In this document: in pieces, positions 45,290 to 54,429 of the stretch | How the letters are laid out: the number at the start of each line of letters is the position of its first letter | Numbering within the stretch: position 1 is the stretch's first letter | NCBI GenBank assembly: GCA_023653785.1 | Contig: JAMKCH010019794.1 | Coordinates: 21,523-85,522 of the forward strand | Source of the DNA: Ophioderma brevispina | Taxonomy: Eukaryota; Echinodermata; Ophiuroidea; Amphilepidida; Ophiodermatidae | Reading direction: 5' to 3' | Length of the DNA: 64,000 nt | The notes under the pieces: model-generated | What the model saw: only the letters and a program-made list of their open reading frames with translations | Told to the model about the DNA's origin: nothing | Databases searched by the model: none | Translations under genes and position numbers: made by a program

Positions 45290-46130
45290 TTGGATTCTTC
45301 TTATCGTGTCCAAACACTGTGGTTCTCAAATATGATCCAGCCAGAGATGGGTACAACGTCTGGCTGCTTCACTGAATTCCGCAAATCCTTGTTTGTGCAT
45401 TGTTGCTCCAGCAGTGGGCAGACCAAGAGATGTTCCATTGTCTGCGGTGCTGTTCCACAACCACAGGTATAGTGTCCTGATCTGCTTCCAGGTAGCCCCA
45501 CGTCTGCAAGGAAACCTTAGATCGGCCAATTCTGGTTCTCAATCTGTTGAAGCATTGCCATTCAGCCCATGAGGAGTCAGCTCCAGGCGGGAGATGCTCA
45601 CCAGGTTCAATACCAATAGATGTTACTTGGTTGATGGCAAATCTTTCTTTCCACAAGGCGACAGACCTCTTAAGCTCCTTAGAGAATGTTTCAAGACTTT
45701 GCGTAAGAAACTCTCTCTGGATTTAAGGCGGTTGTGGCAGCAGGTATCTGTCCAGACATAGGGCGCTTCACATTAGATACTTGGCAGCAACGCTCTTGCA
45801 TGCTCGCTACACTACGACAGATGTCTGGTGGAGCAATTCCTGCTAGGATGTATACGTTTTCCATTGGTGTTGGACGGAGACATCCTGTAACAAACCGGCA
45901 GGAGGCATTTAACGCTGAATCAAGCTTCTTGGCATGGGTTGATCTTTCCCATACAGGGCAAGCAAACTCTGCACATGAGTAGCACAGGGCAAGTGCCGTC
46001 GACCTTAGGGTATGTGGGCGAGCATCCCATCTTGTGCCAGTGAGTTTGTTCAAGATATTATTGCGTGAACATACTTTACTCGTGGTCTTCTCGATGTGGG
46101 CCTTATAAGAGAGAGTGCGGTCCAAGTTCT
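45290..46130 (-). pseudogene. Non-LTR retrotransposon RT 3' fragment
   Basis: Minus readings in several frames give DRTLSYKAHIEKTTSK, NNILNKLTG, STALALCYSCAEFACPVWER and LNASCRFVTGCLRPTP, the connection region after the RT domain. They then give GRSKVSLQTWGY and the terminal zinc-knuckle-like CGCGTAPQTMEHLLVCP. The reading ends VWTR at TGGACACGATAAGAA. Frame changes near 45680 and 45520 make it non-functional. AGTTCTTGGAT flanks both sides (45285 and 46126), and copy 2 of the host element lacks the insert, so it is a late 5'-truncated insertion of about 0.83 kb. Confidence 0.75.
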
Positions 46131-46684
46131 TGGATGATAGCCTAGGTATATGGCAATTTATTTTTTAAAGGTTTCGGAAGGGCCATTTTGAAATGTGAGC
46201 ATGTTGAAACAAAAATGACAGATATGATTTTCTATTAAGGGGAAAGACATACTTTTGTACTTAGTTTACACTTTTCTGTAACTTTATGATGATAAAACTA
46301 AATATGAAACTGACAATAAGTTTTTTGGTTGTTTGAAGGTGGCCATATCATGAATTGTATGTTAGGAAAACAAAGCTGCCATATGTGGCTTTCTAATAGC
46401 CAAGGCCATATTATCTCGTATTCTTTTCTTTAATGATATTTGGATATAACCAAATATATATTTACTATTTATATTACATATATATGACAATATGTAGGTT
46501 TAAAGGTCTCATAAGGGGATTTACCACCCGGAATTGGAGCATGTTAACAAAACAAAAATACTATATACGGATTTTAATGGTCAAAGGCATAGAGACCAAT
46601 CCCATACTCTAACAAAGAAGGACAGAAGAACACCAACTACTACATTCCTCAAAGAGCTCCTATGAGCATGTTGTCTCTGAGCTT

Positions 46685-46945
46685 ATGCTTCTTACAAGGG
46701 TATTTCTGGACAATTGCCATCATACTTGCCCGAAAACCTCTCTTTGTATATTCCTGGCAGGTCAGTCTTGCGGTCTGAAGATAACAAGATGCTCCTCACT
46801 GTTCCTCGTACAAAAGAGGTCAGTGGGTGACAGGGCTTTTAGCAATGCAGCCCCTAGCCTATGGAACTCTTTGCCCATCTCTGTTCGCCAATCCATGTCC
46901 ATTGTTACTTTTAAGAAAGCAATGAAATTTCACCCAAAGAGTTGA
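46685..46945 (+). pseudogene. CR1/L2-like non-LTR ORF2 C-terminus, copy 1
   Basis: The frame ends GLKITRCSSLFLVQKRSVGD, RAFSNAAPSLWNSLPISVRQ, SMSIVTFKKAMKFH. This is the conserved tail of CR1/L2/Rex-type ORF2 (lvprtr...GdRaFs.aaP.lWNsLP..ir...s...Fk..Lk). The following ~250 bp end in a TTGTA/ATTGT repeat (47140-47160), a usual 3' end for such elements. The same piece occurs in element copy 2, so it predates their duplication. Confidence 0.7.
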
Positions 46946-48349
46946 GCATGTCCTAAAATTGGCATATATTGTCTCATGTAATTTTTTTATTGTGCTACTG
47001 TTTCTTATACTATAGATTAGATGATATGTGTTTTACCTCAAGGTTTATTACTCTTAAATCTATTATATTATCGTGTTTAGGCCAAACAAATTCCTTTTTA
47101 TTTGTAAACGCTTTTACCTTAATAAGACACTATATCAAATGATGTTTGTATTGTATTGTATAACACATTTATCGATGATATAACCAAATATACAACAGGT
47201 ATGGCAATTAAGAGATTTTTAAAAAAGAATCTTTGTGATGGCAATATGACCCCCCATCTTGAAATTGGAGCATGCTAACGAAGCAATATTATCAGATTGG
47301 ACTTTCTAATTGTCAAAGACATATAGCTCAGATTATAATTACAATTTTATTATACTTTCTGGATGATGTACCTAAACATATTACAGATATATGGTAATTT
47401 AAACGTTTAAAAGATTTGTAAAGGTGGCCATATTGGCCACCATCTTAAATTTTTAGCTTGTTGGAAATGAAATTACCAGATAATAGTTCCTAAAGGCAAG
47501 TAACAGACATATATCAAGACTTCAATTTGCACATTTATCACATTTTTAAAGGCAAACTGTCTGTAATACTACACTGCTATAGCGGCCATTTTGAAATTTA
47601 ACATGGCTGCCATAACCAAGTGATCCGATGTTTCTATGAAAATATTTATTGAATTTCTAGACTATGGAAACATGGATATAAACACTGGAATTATGCCTCT
47701 ACCAGTCTCAGAAACCGGGATATGGGCGAAAGCGACTTTATTTGGCGGCCATTTTGAAATTTAATATTGCTGCCAAAACCAAATGATATGATGTTGTTAT
47801 CAATGTAATTATTGGATTCCTTGACCCTTAAAACATGGGTATAGACACCAGAATCATGCTTCTACGAGTCTCAGAATCCGAGATATGAGCAAAAAATTGG
47901 CGGCCGTTTTGAAATCCAAAATGGCCGCCATAGGGGAATTTTAAAAAATGCCAACATTGATTTTCTTATTTGGTAAACCATAAGCTTTCAGAATATGTAT
48001 AGTTTTCCTAATCTCCATAAAAAGCCAACAAAATTACATAAGGAACCTGACTAAAAGTTTCCAAACTTGTTTTTGAGTAGTCTCAGTAGATAGTGAGGTA
48101 CAAAGAGGGCCAGAAGCAGGCACACCGGTGTAGAAGTTTTTATAGTCCTCCTGACTCAATAGTCCACCTACAACGGTAAAGATAGGGTTATCAATTCAGT
48201 TGACTTTTCACGCAACATTAGTTTCACGCTTTATTCCGTTATCGTCTATGGAACCCGGACTATGGCCGGTGGACTGTATCTGCTTTCACTCTTGGACCAG
48301 CAAACAATTTTTGATCAAACACTTACTGAGCACTCTTTCTTAATTGCAG

Positions 48350-48494
48350 GTAAAGAACTTGCCTGCTCCGTATACTTATTGCAGGTCATCAGGTCTTATC
48401 TATTCGGATATCTACACAGTACCTCTATGTCAGCGTGAGTGCAAAACAAGTTACGTTATTGACAAATGTGGTTGCAAAGATTATCGCTATCCTG
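48350..48494 (+). CDS. DEG/ENaC/ASIC-type channel, exon C (cysteine-rich)
   Basis: The acceptor is TTAATTGCAG at 48340-48349 and the donor CCTG|GTAAGA. The 48 codons read VKNLPAPYTYC, then YSDIYTVPLCQRECKTSYV, then IDKCGCKDYRYP. The spacing C..C...C.C is that of the thumb and palm cysteine-rich region, which forms disulfides in this channel family (compare ys..aC...C....v...CgC....P). It ends in phase 1 and is completed by exon D. All expected cysteines of this stretch are present. Confidence 0.92.
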
Positions 48495-48559
48495 GTAAGA
48501 TACAGATCAGTTAATAATTACATAACTCTGATAATAAATTAAAGGGGCACTGGAACGTA

Positions 48560-48880
48560 TTTCTCTCTATTGGTTGGATACTATAGAACTCTAACTAAAC
48601 GTACAATTACATTTTAAAGGCATTATCGGGGATTCGCTTAAAGAAATGCATTTTTAGCTTACAAATCAAAGATAAGTATGTGCAATTTCATATAACTACT
48701 TTAATGTTGGAATGAAAAAACAAAATTGTGAAAAATGAAGTATTTCAGGAAATTTGTCATACTGTCTCTCGCAAATAGACATACAGCAATGGCGTCTCAA
48801 AATTTACACTAAACAGCTGATTGCGGGTTACATCAGTACAGAATAAAACAAAGATCAATAATGAGTATTTATTAATCTTT
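48560..48880. other. Intron sequence, no feature
   Basis: AT-rich. TTAAAGGGGCACTGGAACG near 48540 resembles a TTAA-type MITE end, but I could not find its inverted partner. Confidence 0.4.
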
Positions 48881-48998
48881 CCCTGGAGATAGCCAGCGCA
48901 CGATAGTGTTGAAAAAAAAACATGTGTGCTTGGCCGGATTCGAACCGGCGACTCTCTGTATTACTAGCACGGCGCTCTTCCCGACTGAGCTAACAAGC
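48880..48998 (-). repeat. tRNA-derived SINE with Thr(AGU)-like head
   Basis: On the minus strand the head 48998-48925 has an A box (TAGCTCAGTCGG), a paired D stem GCTC/GAGC, an anticodon-loop CTAGTAA (anticodon AGT), and a full T arm GCCGG-TTCGAAT-CCGGC. The acceptor ends pair only as GCTTG/CAAGC in a shifted register. A tail CTATCGTGCGCTGGC, TATCTCCAGGGAAAGAT follows. A second copy of the tail lies at 49150-49225. It is therefore a SINE or tRNA pseudogene rather than a working tRNA. Confidence 0.65.
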
Positions 48999-49149
48999 TG
49001 GGTTGGCATAGGAGCGATAGATATTATCTATAGGTCTTTGGTTCGGAAGGTGTTCATCGCTTTCCGAGCGGATAGCATCAGAACGGTATATTTTCATATA
49101 CAATCTATATTTGCCTTGGAAATTTAACTACTTAGTTCTCCAGGTAGAA

Positions 49150-49225
49150 AAGGATGAGTATTTTTTTTATCTTTCCCTGGAGATGGTCAGCGCACGGTAG
49201 TGTTGGAAAAAACCCATGTGCGCTT
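49150..49225 (-). repeat. SINE tail fragment
   Basis: ATCTTTCCCTGGAGATGGTC and AGCGCACGGTAGTGTTGG repeat the tail of the SINE at 48880. The tRNA part is missing after GTGCGCTTGG. Confidence 0.55.
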
Positions 49226-49399
49226 GGATTTATTTTGCAGTATTTTAAAAATACGTCTAATTTGGAACCAGTTGTAAAATGTTCGTTTGTTTTCCTTTTG
49301 TCAGCAAAGAATATGCTGATTCAACATCTTATATTTAATGCTTAAAAGCGATATTTCTTAACATACCAAAATAAATTGATCTCTATCTTTCTTTACCAG

Positions 49400-49456
49400 G
49401 AAATGCCTCCATATGTGGTCCACTGGAAACTCTCGAATGCGTATACCCTGAAGAAG
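49400..49456 (+). CDS. DEG/ENaC/ASIC-type channel, exon D
   Basis: Acceptor TTTACCAG and donor GAAG|GTTTGT. With the last base of exon C it reads GNASICGPLETLECVYPEE, matching the family segment between the two palm cysteines (pg..a.C.p....eC.....). NAS is a glycosylation sequon. It ends in phase 1. The next exon should hold the C.C..PC block and later TM2 with the selectivity G-x-S. I could not find either in the remaining 14.5 kb, so they are either too diverged for me to see or lie beyond the window. Confidence 0.85.
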
Positions 49457-49480
49457 GTTTGTAAACTGTCACTGATTTTT

Positions 49481-49930
49481 GTGTCGCCTGCCTAAAGGCA
49501 GGAAGACACATGTAGGGATTACTTTGTCCAATGTTTGTCCTGTGATGTTGTTGTCTGTTGATGATGTTGTTTGCTGTTGCGAAAAGTGGTTAACAATTGC
49601 TGTAATATCCGCATACTTCGATGGATTTCAACCAAACTTGAGTTATAAGTGTAACATTTGATCCCGCATTTGCTGATGAGATCAGAGGTCAAATACCAAG
49701 GTCAAAGGTCAAGTGAGGTTAAGATGTAGGCTGAAAATGTAAAATTGACCTCAATTGAAAAGTTGAAGTTTAAGTGGAAGCAAACTCTGGTTTATGGATA
49801 CCGTAATATATACACGCCAAACCCTCAATTGTTTGAGGTCAAAGGTCAAATATCAAGGTCAAATGTCATATGAGGTCTCTAACCGTGACGTCAGGCAACA
49901 CTAGCAGTCCGAGGACCGCGATGTATTTGT
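49481..49930 (+). repeat. Dispersed repeat with 5' hairpin and DR1 motifs, copy 1
   Basis: It starts with a hairpin (GTGTCGCCTGCC...GGCAGGAAGACAC, 49481-49509), continues through TGTCTGTTGATGATGTTG and TCAACCAAACTTGAGTTATA, and has two perfect AGGTCAAAGGTCA direct repeats (49699-49711, 49836-49848). It ends in a GTCCGAGGAC hairpin. Copy 2 is at 53497-54160. Not coding. Confidence 0.6.
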
Positions 49931-50191
49931 TATTAAAGATTGGCGAGTCACGTTGACTGCTTTTTAAATTTGGGAAATTGATGAATGAAAAAACTTTGAC
50001 AATTGGTTCTATGTTTTAAGATTTTTGTATTCATAACCATATACCCTTTTTATACAACGTTTCAAGTGTCTCAGGAAATTACAGATATTATTGACATTGT
50101 TCTTTTTGTTATTTTTCTGTTTTGTGGTACAAAGTACTTTCAGGTTCTTATCCAAATTTATATATAGATTAGCAATTAGAAAGAGGAATAT

Positions 50192-51044
50192 GGGTTAGTA
50201 CATTTTGTGACCCCGCTTTTCTGCACCCACTTTTCTGCACCCACTTTTTTGACCCGACTATTAAAAAAAATGTCACAACCAACAGCCACATTACTCAATC
50301 ATTATTAACGTCATTATTGATTAATTGACTGATTAAATTACATTTTTACATTATTTATGTTCGGCGATATACTGTCAACAATTTGCAGCCTCGTCCTACA
50401 CATAACAGCCTACTACAGCAAGTGTGTGGGACTTACAATAAAAATGCGAGTCTCGTAGAATATGCCCACAAAATTTACACAAAAATGAGGACTTACCTGA
50501 TTCCAAAATCTTCCAGTTGCGATTGTTGACATGCGTCCTTGAGTTGATACCAAATTTAGTGAAAATGCAACAAAACAACCACGATAAATCACGAATATCA
50601 GTATCAGTATCAATATGCATCAGCTGTGCAACAATCGAAATTCGAAATCCGTGTGATCGAAATCCCGCGGTTTTTCCATTATCCACAAGGCAAACCAAAG
50701 ATTTATAGTCTTTTTCTACAGTCACTTATCAATAAAAACTAAAAAATGACTGCACATTCCTATGTCCAGTAAAAACGAAAACGAGAGTAAACGACTGTAA
50801 TTAAAGATTAAATGAAAAAAAGTATTGGGCGCCCGGAACGTCCGAGGTTGAAAGGTTTAAAATTGATTGCTTTTAATGATTTCTGGCAACGAGACTTGTT
50901 TCTCAGCTCAAGATCACAAACAGAATGAAGGTGATATGGTATACTATCTTTCTATCAATTAAAAACTAAAAAAATTCGGGGCAGGAAAGTGGATGCAGAA
51001 AAAAAGTGGGTGCAGAAAAGTGGGGTCACAAAATGTACCAACCC
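50192..51044. mobile_element. Mutator-like MITE with 9 bp target duplication
   Basis: GAGGAATAT occurs exactly at 50183-50191 and 51045-51053. The ends are inverted: GGGTTAGTACATTTTGTGAC and GTCACAAAATGTACCAACCC, continuing through repeated CTGCACCCACTTTTC for ~50 bp. The 9 bp duplication fits MULE-type transposition. The only longer ORF (50396-50725, minus) has FCGHILRDSHFYC-like Cys/His but no domain I recognise. Confidence 0.75.
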
Positions 51045-51099
51045 GAGGAATATTAATTGAGTCAGGATGATTTGAACGGATGATGATTGATAAAAATCA

Positions 51100-51235
51100 A
51101 TAAAATAGAAACCAACCCCCCAAAACAACAAGCAAACAAACAAAGCAAAACAAATAATCAAAAAAAACCCAAACATAAACTAATGAAAAAAACAAAAACA
51201 AAAACAAAAACAACAAACAACAAAAATATTGGGGA
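51100..51235. repeat. A/C-rich low-complexity tract
   Basis: CAAAACAACAAGCAAACAAA and (CAAAAA)n-like sequence. It gives Lys/Asn-rich spurious ORFs. Confidence 0.7.
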
Positions 51236-51353
51236 TATCACTGATTGCCTTCTTAAAGACTTTTTGTTGTGTTTTTGGCTCACCTTGTTCGGACGTTTCG
51301 CGCCCGGTTTCGCGGCCAATTCTTTAACTAAAAAGCTAACTAAAAAGCCAAAT

Positions 51354-51496
51354 TTATAAAAAAATAATGCACAGGCAAATGAAATTGGTAATGGGCGTAG
51401 CATACTATCGTAAAAGAAACTGTGCCTGTGAATGGGACCCGAACCCACAACCTCTCTGTTAGTACTAGAGCGCGCTAATCACTGCGCCATCACAAG
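51354..51496 (-). repeat. tRNA-derived SINE, near-perfect cloverleaf head
   Basis: The minus strand 51496-51424 folds in canonical tRNA numbering. Acceptor CTTGTGA pairs with TCACAGG, 7 of 7 including one G-U. D stem GCGC/GCGC; anticodon stem CTCTA/CAGAG with one mismatch; loop GTACTAA; 5-base variable loop; T stem GTGGG/CCCAT with loop TTCGGGT. The anticodon ACU would read Ser AGU codons, yet there is no long variable arm. A body TTTCTTTTACGATAGTATGC and tail TTTGCCTGTGCATTATTTTT follow, shared with 52260, so this is a SINE. Confidence 0.7.
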
Positions 51497-51515
51497 TTGA
51501 TGGGTTTTCATTCGA

Positions 51516-51575
51516 GCAGAAGTTTCTTTACGATAGTATTCTACGCCCGCTTTGTATCAATTCATGTCAACTTTA
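51516..51575 (+). repeat. SINE body fragment, inverted to the previous copy
   Basis: AGTTTCTTTACGATAGTAT and TCTACGCCCGCTTTG are the body of the same SINE on the + strand. With the minus copy it makes a ~155 bp palindrome around the tRNA head. Confidence 0.55.
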
Positions 51576-51601
51576 CTTAACATAATTTAAGTTGTCCGTA
51601 T

Positions 51602-52145
51602 CAAGGGGGTGAAGCCATTCAAAACCAGTCGTCCGTGCTGGGCGCTGACATTTTGAATATTGCACGGAATAATTATTAGTTTGGGTGCTTGTATACACAC
51701 ATAATGTCAATTCGATACAAACAATCCGGCAAAATATCAGTTGTTGGATGTTGGGTGCTATTGGGTGGTTAAATTTTGTCCTACCCATGGCCGCACAACG
51801 AATGAAATGACACGTCAGTCGTCTTGACTTAAATAAACCGCCTCAATGAATACATCTTTTCACCTAAGCACGCATTCCATTATGGGAAAAAAAGAGTATC
51901 TGAGCACAATGATCCAGGTGCACTATTATTACACCTGGCCACCTCTAACACATACATCAATTTGTATCACTACGGATTAGTGTATATGCAAAGCGGCACC
52001 CACAGTATGTGGAAGAAGCGGAGGCAGCCATTGCTTTCTATTGTAGGTACTGTATGTTTTCTTTGTGGTCGGCAAAACATGCGAGACGATGAATTTCTAA
52101 AGATGACGTAACGCTTTTCCTCTCTATCTATATAGAACATCTTTG
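51602..52145. mobile_element. hAT-like MITE, copy 3 (perfect 8 bp duplication)
   Basis: GTCCGTAT lies exactly on both sides (51594-51601, 52146-52153). The element begins CAAGGGGGTG and ends ACATCTTTG; the short CAAGGGG / CAAAGATG ends are weakly inverted. An 8 bp duplication and CA-G-type ends fit the hAT group. This is the cleanest of the three copies. Confidence 0.72.
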
Positions 52146-52259
52146 GTCCGTATCACATTCGAAAAAGAATGGTGATCGTGTGAGTTAGGGCGACAACTAG
52201 TTAACGTTGTATGGCGGTGGAACACAAGTGATGTAGAAACTGGAATGGAAATCCATCAG

Positions 52260-52375
52260 GTTGTGATGGCGCAATTGGTTAGCGCGCTTAGAGTCCCACT
52301 CGATTCTTTTACAATAGTATGCTACGCCCGCTTTGTTATCAATTTCTTTCGCCTATGCATTATATTTATAACGAA
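52260..52375 (+). repeat. SINE copy with deleted tRNA anticodon arm
   Basis: GTTGTGATGGCGCAATTGGT and TAGCGCGC (acceptor and D arm) are followed by the body TTCTTTTACAATAGTATGCT and the tail TCGCCTATGCATTATATTTA. The head lacks the anticodon and T arms. Confidence 0.6.
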
Positions 52376-52651
52376 TATCACACCAGATTCGTGTCAACTT
52401 ACCATTTCTTACTATATTAAAATGGAGTTTGCACAGTAAACCACATTTTGTGCAAATGAATAGATACTCATCACTCATATCGGATGGTAAGTGGTATTCT
52501 TCCTAGAAGGTGTTTATTGTGGCACTGTCATGGTAAATGTAATAACAAAACGTTCCTGTCTTTTCAAAAGAGTAATAGTAACAATTGTTGCATTAAATAT
52601 TCGACAAGATAAAATTGATCAGACGAAACTTTAATTGATCAACGCCACTTT

Positions 52652-53416
52652 TTAAAGAGACACTGGCACATTTGAAAGTGGACTCTCTAGATTTTTCGAA
52701 ATTGATATTTTACATGGCCGTAAAGCTTGTATATATAACTTGGATCTCACCTGAAATTATTATGCCCAAATCAGTGCGCTTATGGGTACACAGAGCGACA
52801 TTATTCAGCAGACGACGCGGAAATGGCGTTTAAAGGTGCGTGTTCCGATCGTCTTTGGTTTTACCCGGAAGTAGTATCGATTTTAATATCAGATGAAAAG
52901 CCGTATTCTTCTCATTGTCGTCCTGAAATGTGAGCCCTCAAATCCATTTCATTCCCAAAATATAAATAAAAAACCGCCGTTTTAATGGTTAACCATCAAT
53001 ATTAGCGCAGTATTGAATAGGACTTTGCAATACGCATTATTGGTTCTACCATCAAAACCGCAAGTTTATTTCCTACGGTACTTGATGGGGCCTTTGTGAA
53101 GTGAACACAATAGACATAAATCGGAACAAGCACCTTTAACATATGAAAACACACGCCGGAGTTGATTCCCACGGCATGCACCTTGTTTGATCGGCTTGTG
53201 ACCTTCGTAGTTTTAATATCAATGAGTAGGAGTCTATGTAATAGACACATTTGTTGATTAAAGTTACGGCAAACATAAAAAATAGCCTACAAATTGCATG
53301 GATGTCTTTAGCCTCTTATTAATGTCCCTATCTGTTTTGGGTATGTTATTTTTATGTGTATATGAGCAAATAGAAGAAATTTCATATTTTCTGAAAATGT
53401 GTCAGTGCCGCTTTAA
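52652..53416. mobile_element. TTAA-flanked MITE (outer)
   Basis: TTAA at 52652-52655 and 53413-53416. Inverted ends ACACTGGCACATTT and AAATGTGTCAGTGCCGC. Its interior contains a second, different TTAA MITE (52830-53139); without it the element is about 455 bp. Confidence 0.6.
52830..53139. mobile_element. TTAA-flanked MITE nested in the outer one
   Basis: TTAA at both ends. Inverted ends AGGTGCGTGTTCCGATCG and AAATCGGAACAAGCACCT. A truncated relative is at 44775-44892. The minus ORF at 53002-53250 crosses the border and is not a gene. Confidence 0.65.
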
Positions 53417-53496
53417 AATAATTGAAGCAGATAAAGTATTTTGGACAAGAGTTGCATAAATCCCTCAAATCCCTAAATGTAATTTTGCCACTTTTT

Positions 53497-54165
53497 GTGT
53501 CGCCTGTCTTAAGGCAGGACGACACGTAGGGATCACTTTGTCCACTGTTGTCTGTTGTTGTGAAAAAGGTTTAACATTTACCTGTAACATCTGCATACTT
53601 CAATAAATTTAAACCACACTTGAGTCATAGGTGCAATTTGGGACCTCTCATTTATTGATGAGATCAAAGGTCACATACCATGGTCAAAGGGCATGTGAGA
53701 TCGTTTGTTGATGTAGTCTGTTAATGTAGTCTGTTGTTGTTGTCAAAAAGGGTTAACATTTGCCTGTAATATCCGCATACTTCAATGGATTTAAACCAAA
53801 CTTGAGTCATAGGTGCAACATGGGATCCATAATTTGTTGATGAGGTCAAAGGTCACATACCACGGTCAAATTCCATGTGAGGTCAAGTTGTAAGAACCAA
53901 ACTTGAGTCATAGGTGCAACATTGGATCCCTCATTTGTTGATAAGGTCAAAGGTCACATACCAAGTTCAAAGGTCGTGTGAAGTCAAATTGTAAGAAAAA
54001 GTGAAAGTAGAAGTCCAATTGGAACCAAGCTGTTTAGGGAGATTACATCGCAAGCCTTCATTTGTTTATGAGGGAAAAGTCACAATATCAGGTCATATGA
54101 GCTGGTCATCAAAACACCCCGACGGCAGCGACATAGTGGTCCAATGACCGCCGATATATTCAAAA
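53497..54165 (+). repeat. Dispersed repeat with 5' hairpin and DR1 motifs, copy 2
   Basis: Starts GTGTCGCCTGTCTTAAGGCA, GGACGACAC. Internally it has three to four tandem ~150 bp units, each with AAACCAAACTTGAGTCATAG and GATGAGGTCAAAGGTCACAT. Perfect AGGTCAAAGGTCA repeats are at 53843-53855 and 53944-53956. It ends with a GGTCCAATGACC hairpin near 54137. Confidence 0.6.
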
Positions 54166-54315
54166 ATAATAGAGCGGACCCCCGCCTTGTGTTTACGGGG
54201 GAAAGTGCTCCTAGATCGACAACACAAATAAACCGCTACATCCTTTTTGCGGTGATCGTAAGATGGTAGTCATTTTCCGTTAGGGGACGTAAGGGATATA
54301 CCCAACTCGCATTTA
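54166..54315 (+). repeat. Fragment of the 14.0/24.2 kb arm family
   Basis: GAGCGGACCCCCG, GCTCCTAGATC, ACCGCTAC, GGTAGTCATTTTCC and GTTAGGGG..GTAAGGGATATACCC correspond to 14100-14240 and its inverted partner. Confidence 0.5.
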
Positions 54316-54429
54316 CGACCTTATGTAAATCATCACCGAGCGTACCTCGAAACAGTGTTTACAATAAAAAATATTCTAATGTGTCAGTTCTAAAGGTATT
54401 CAGTTGTGGGGTCTTCCCTGCAAAGTCAC

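Larger units (their letters stand above)
44346..48052 (+). mobile_element. Large TIR element of diverged ~185 bp units, copy 1
   Basis: The ends are inverted: AGCCAGGTTC...TTGTTGGCTTTTTATGGAG on the left, CTCCATAAAAAGCCAACAA...GAACCTGACT on the right. Imperfect inverted arms are about 440 bp and contain AAAATGGCCGCCATTTTGAA palindromes. The interior is a series of ~170-190 bp units with GGTGGCCATATTGGC, AGCATGTTAAC, TTTCTAATAGCCAAAGACA and ACAGATATATGGCAATTTA. Copy 2 is at 57195-62772. Fragments of a non-LTR RT and a CR1/L2-like 3' end lie inside. It lies in the exon B to C intron. Confidence 0.65.

Noticed and set aside
49670..49690. CTGATGAG at 49673 as another hammerhead core
   Set aside because: No stem II and no GAAA or GTC within range. 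It is part of the DR1-bearing repeat.
50396..50725. 109-codon minus ORF with Cys/His pattern as a zinc-finger gene
   Set aside because: It lies wholly inside a MITE, has no recognisable zinc-finger spacing and no splice or start context. Kept only as a note.
51424..51496. Functional tRNA-Ser gene
   Set aside because: ACU is not a normal Ser anticodon form, the long variable arm is missing, and a SINE body follows that is shared with another copy.
52430..52500. GATG|GTAAGT near 52487 as a donor of a further channel exon
   Set aside because: The preceding reading has no cysteine pair or other family motif.
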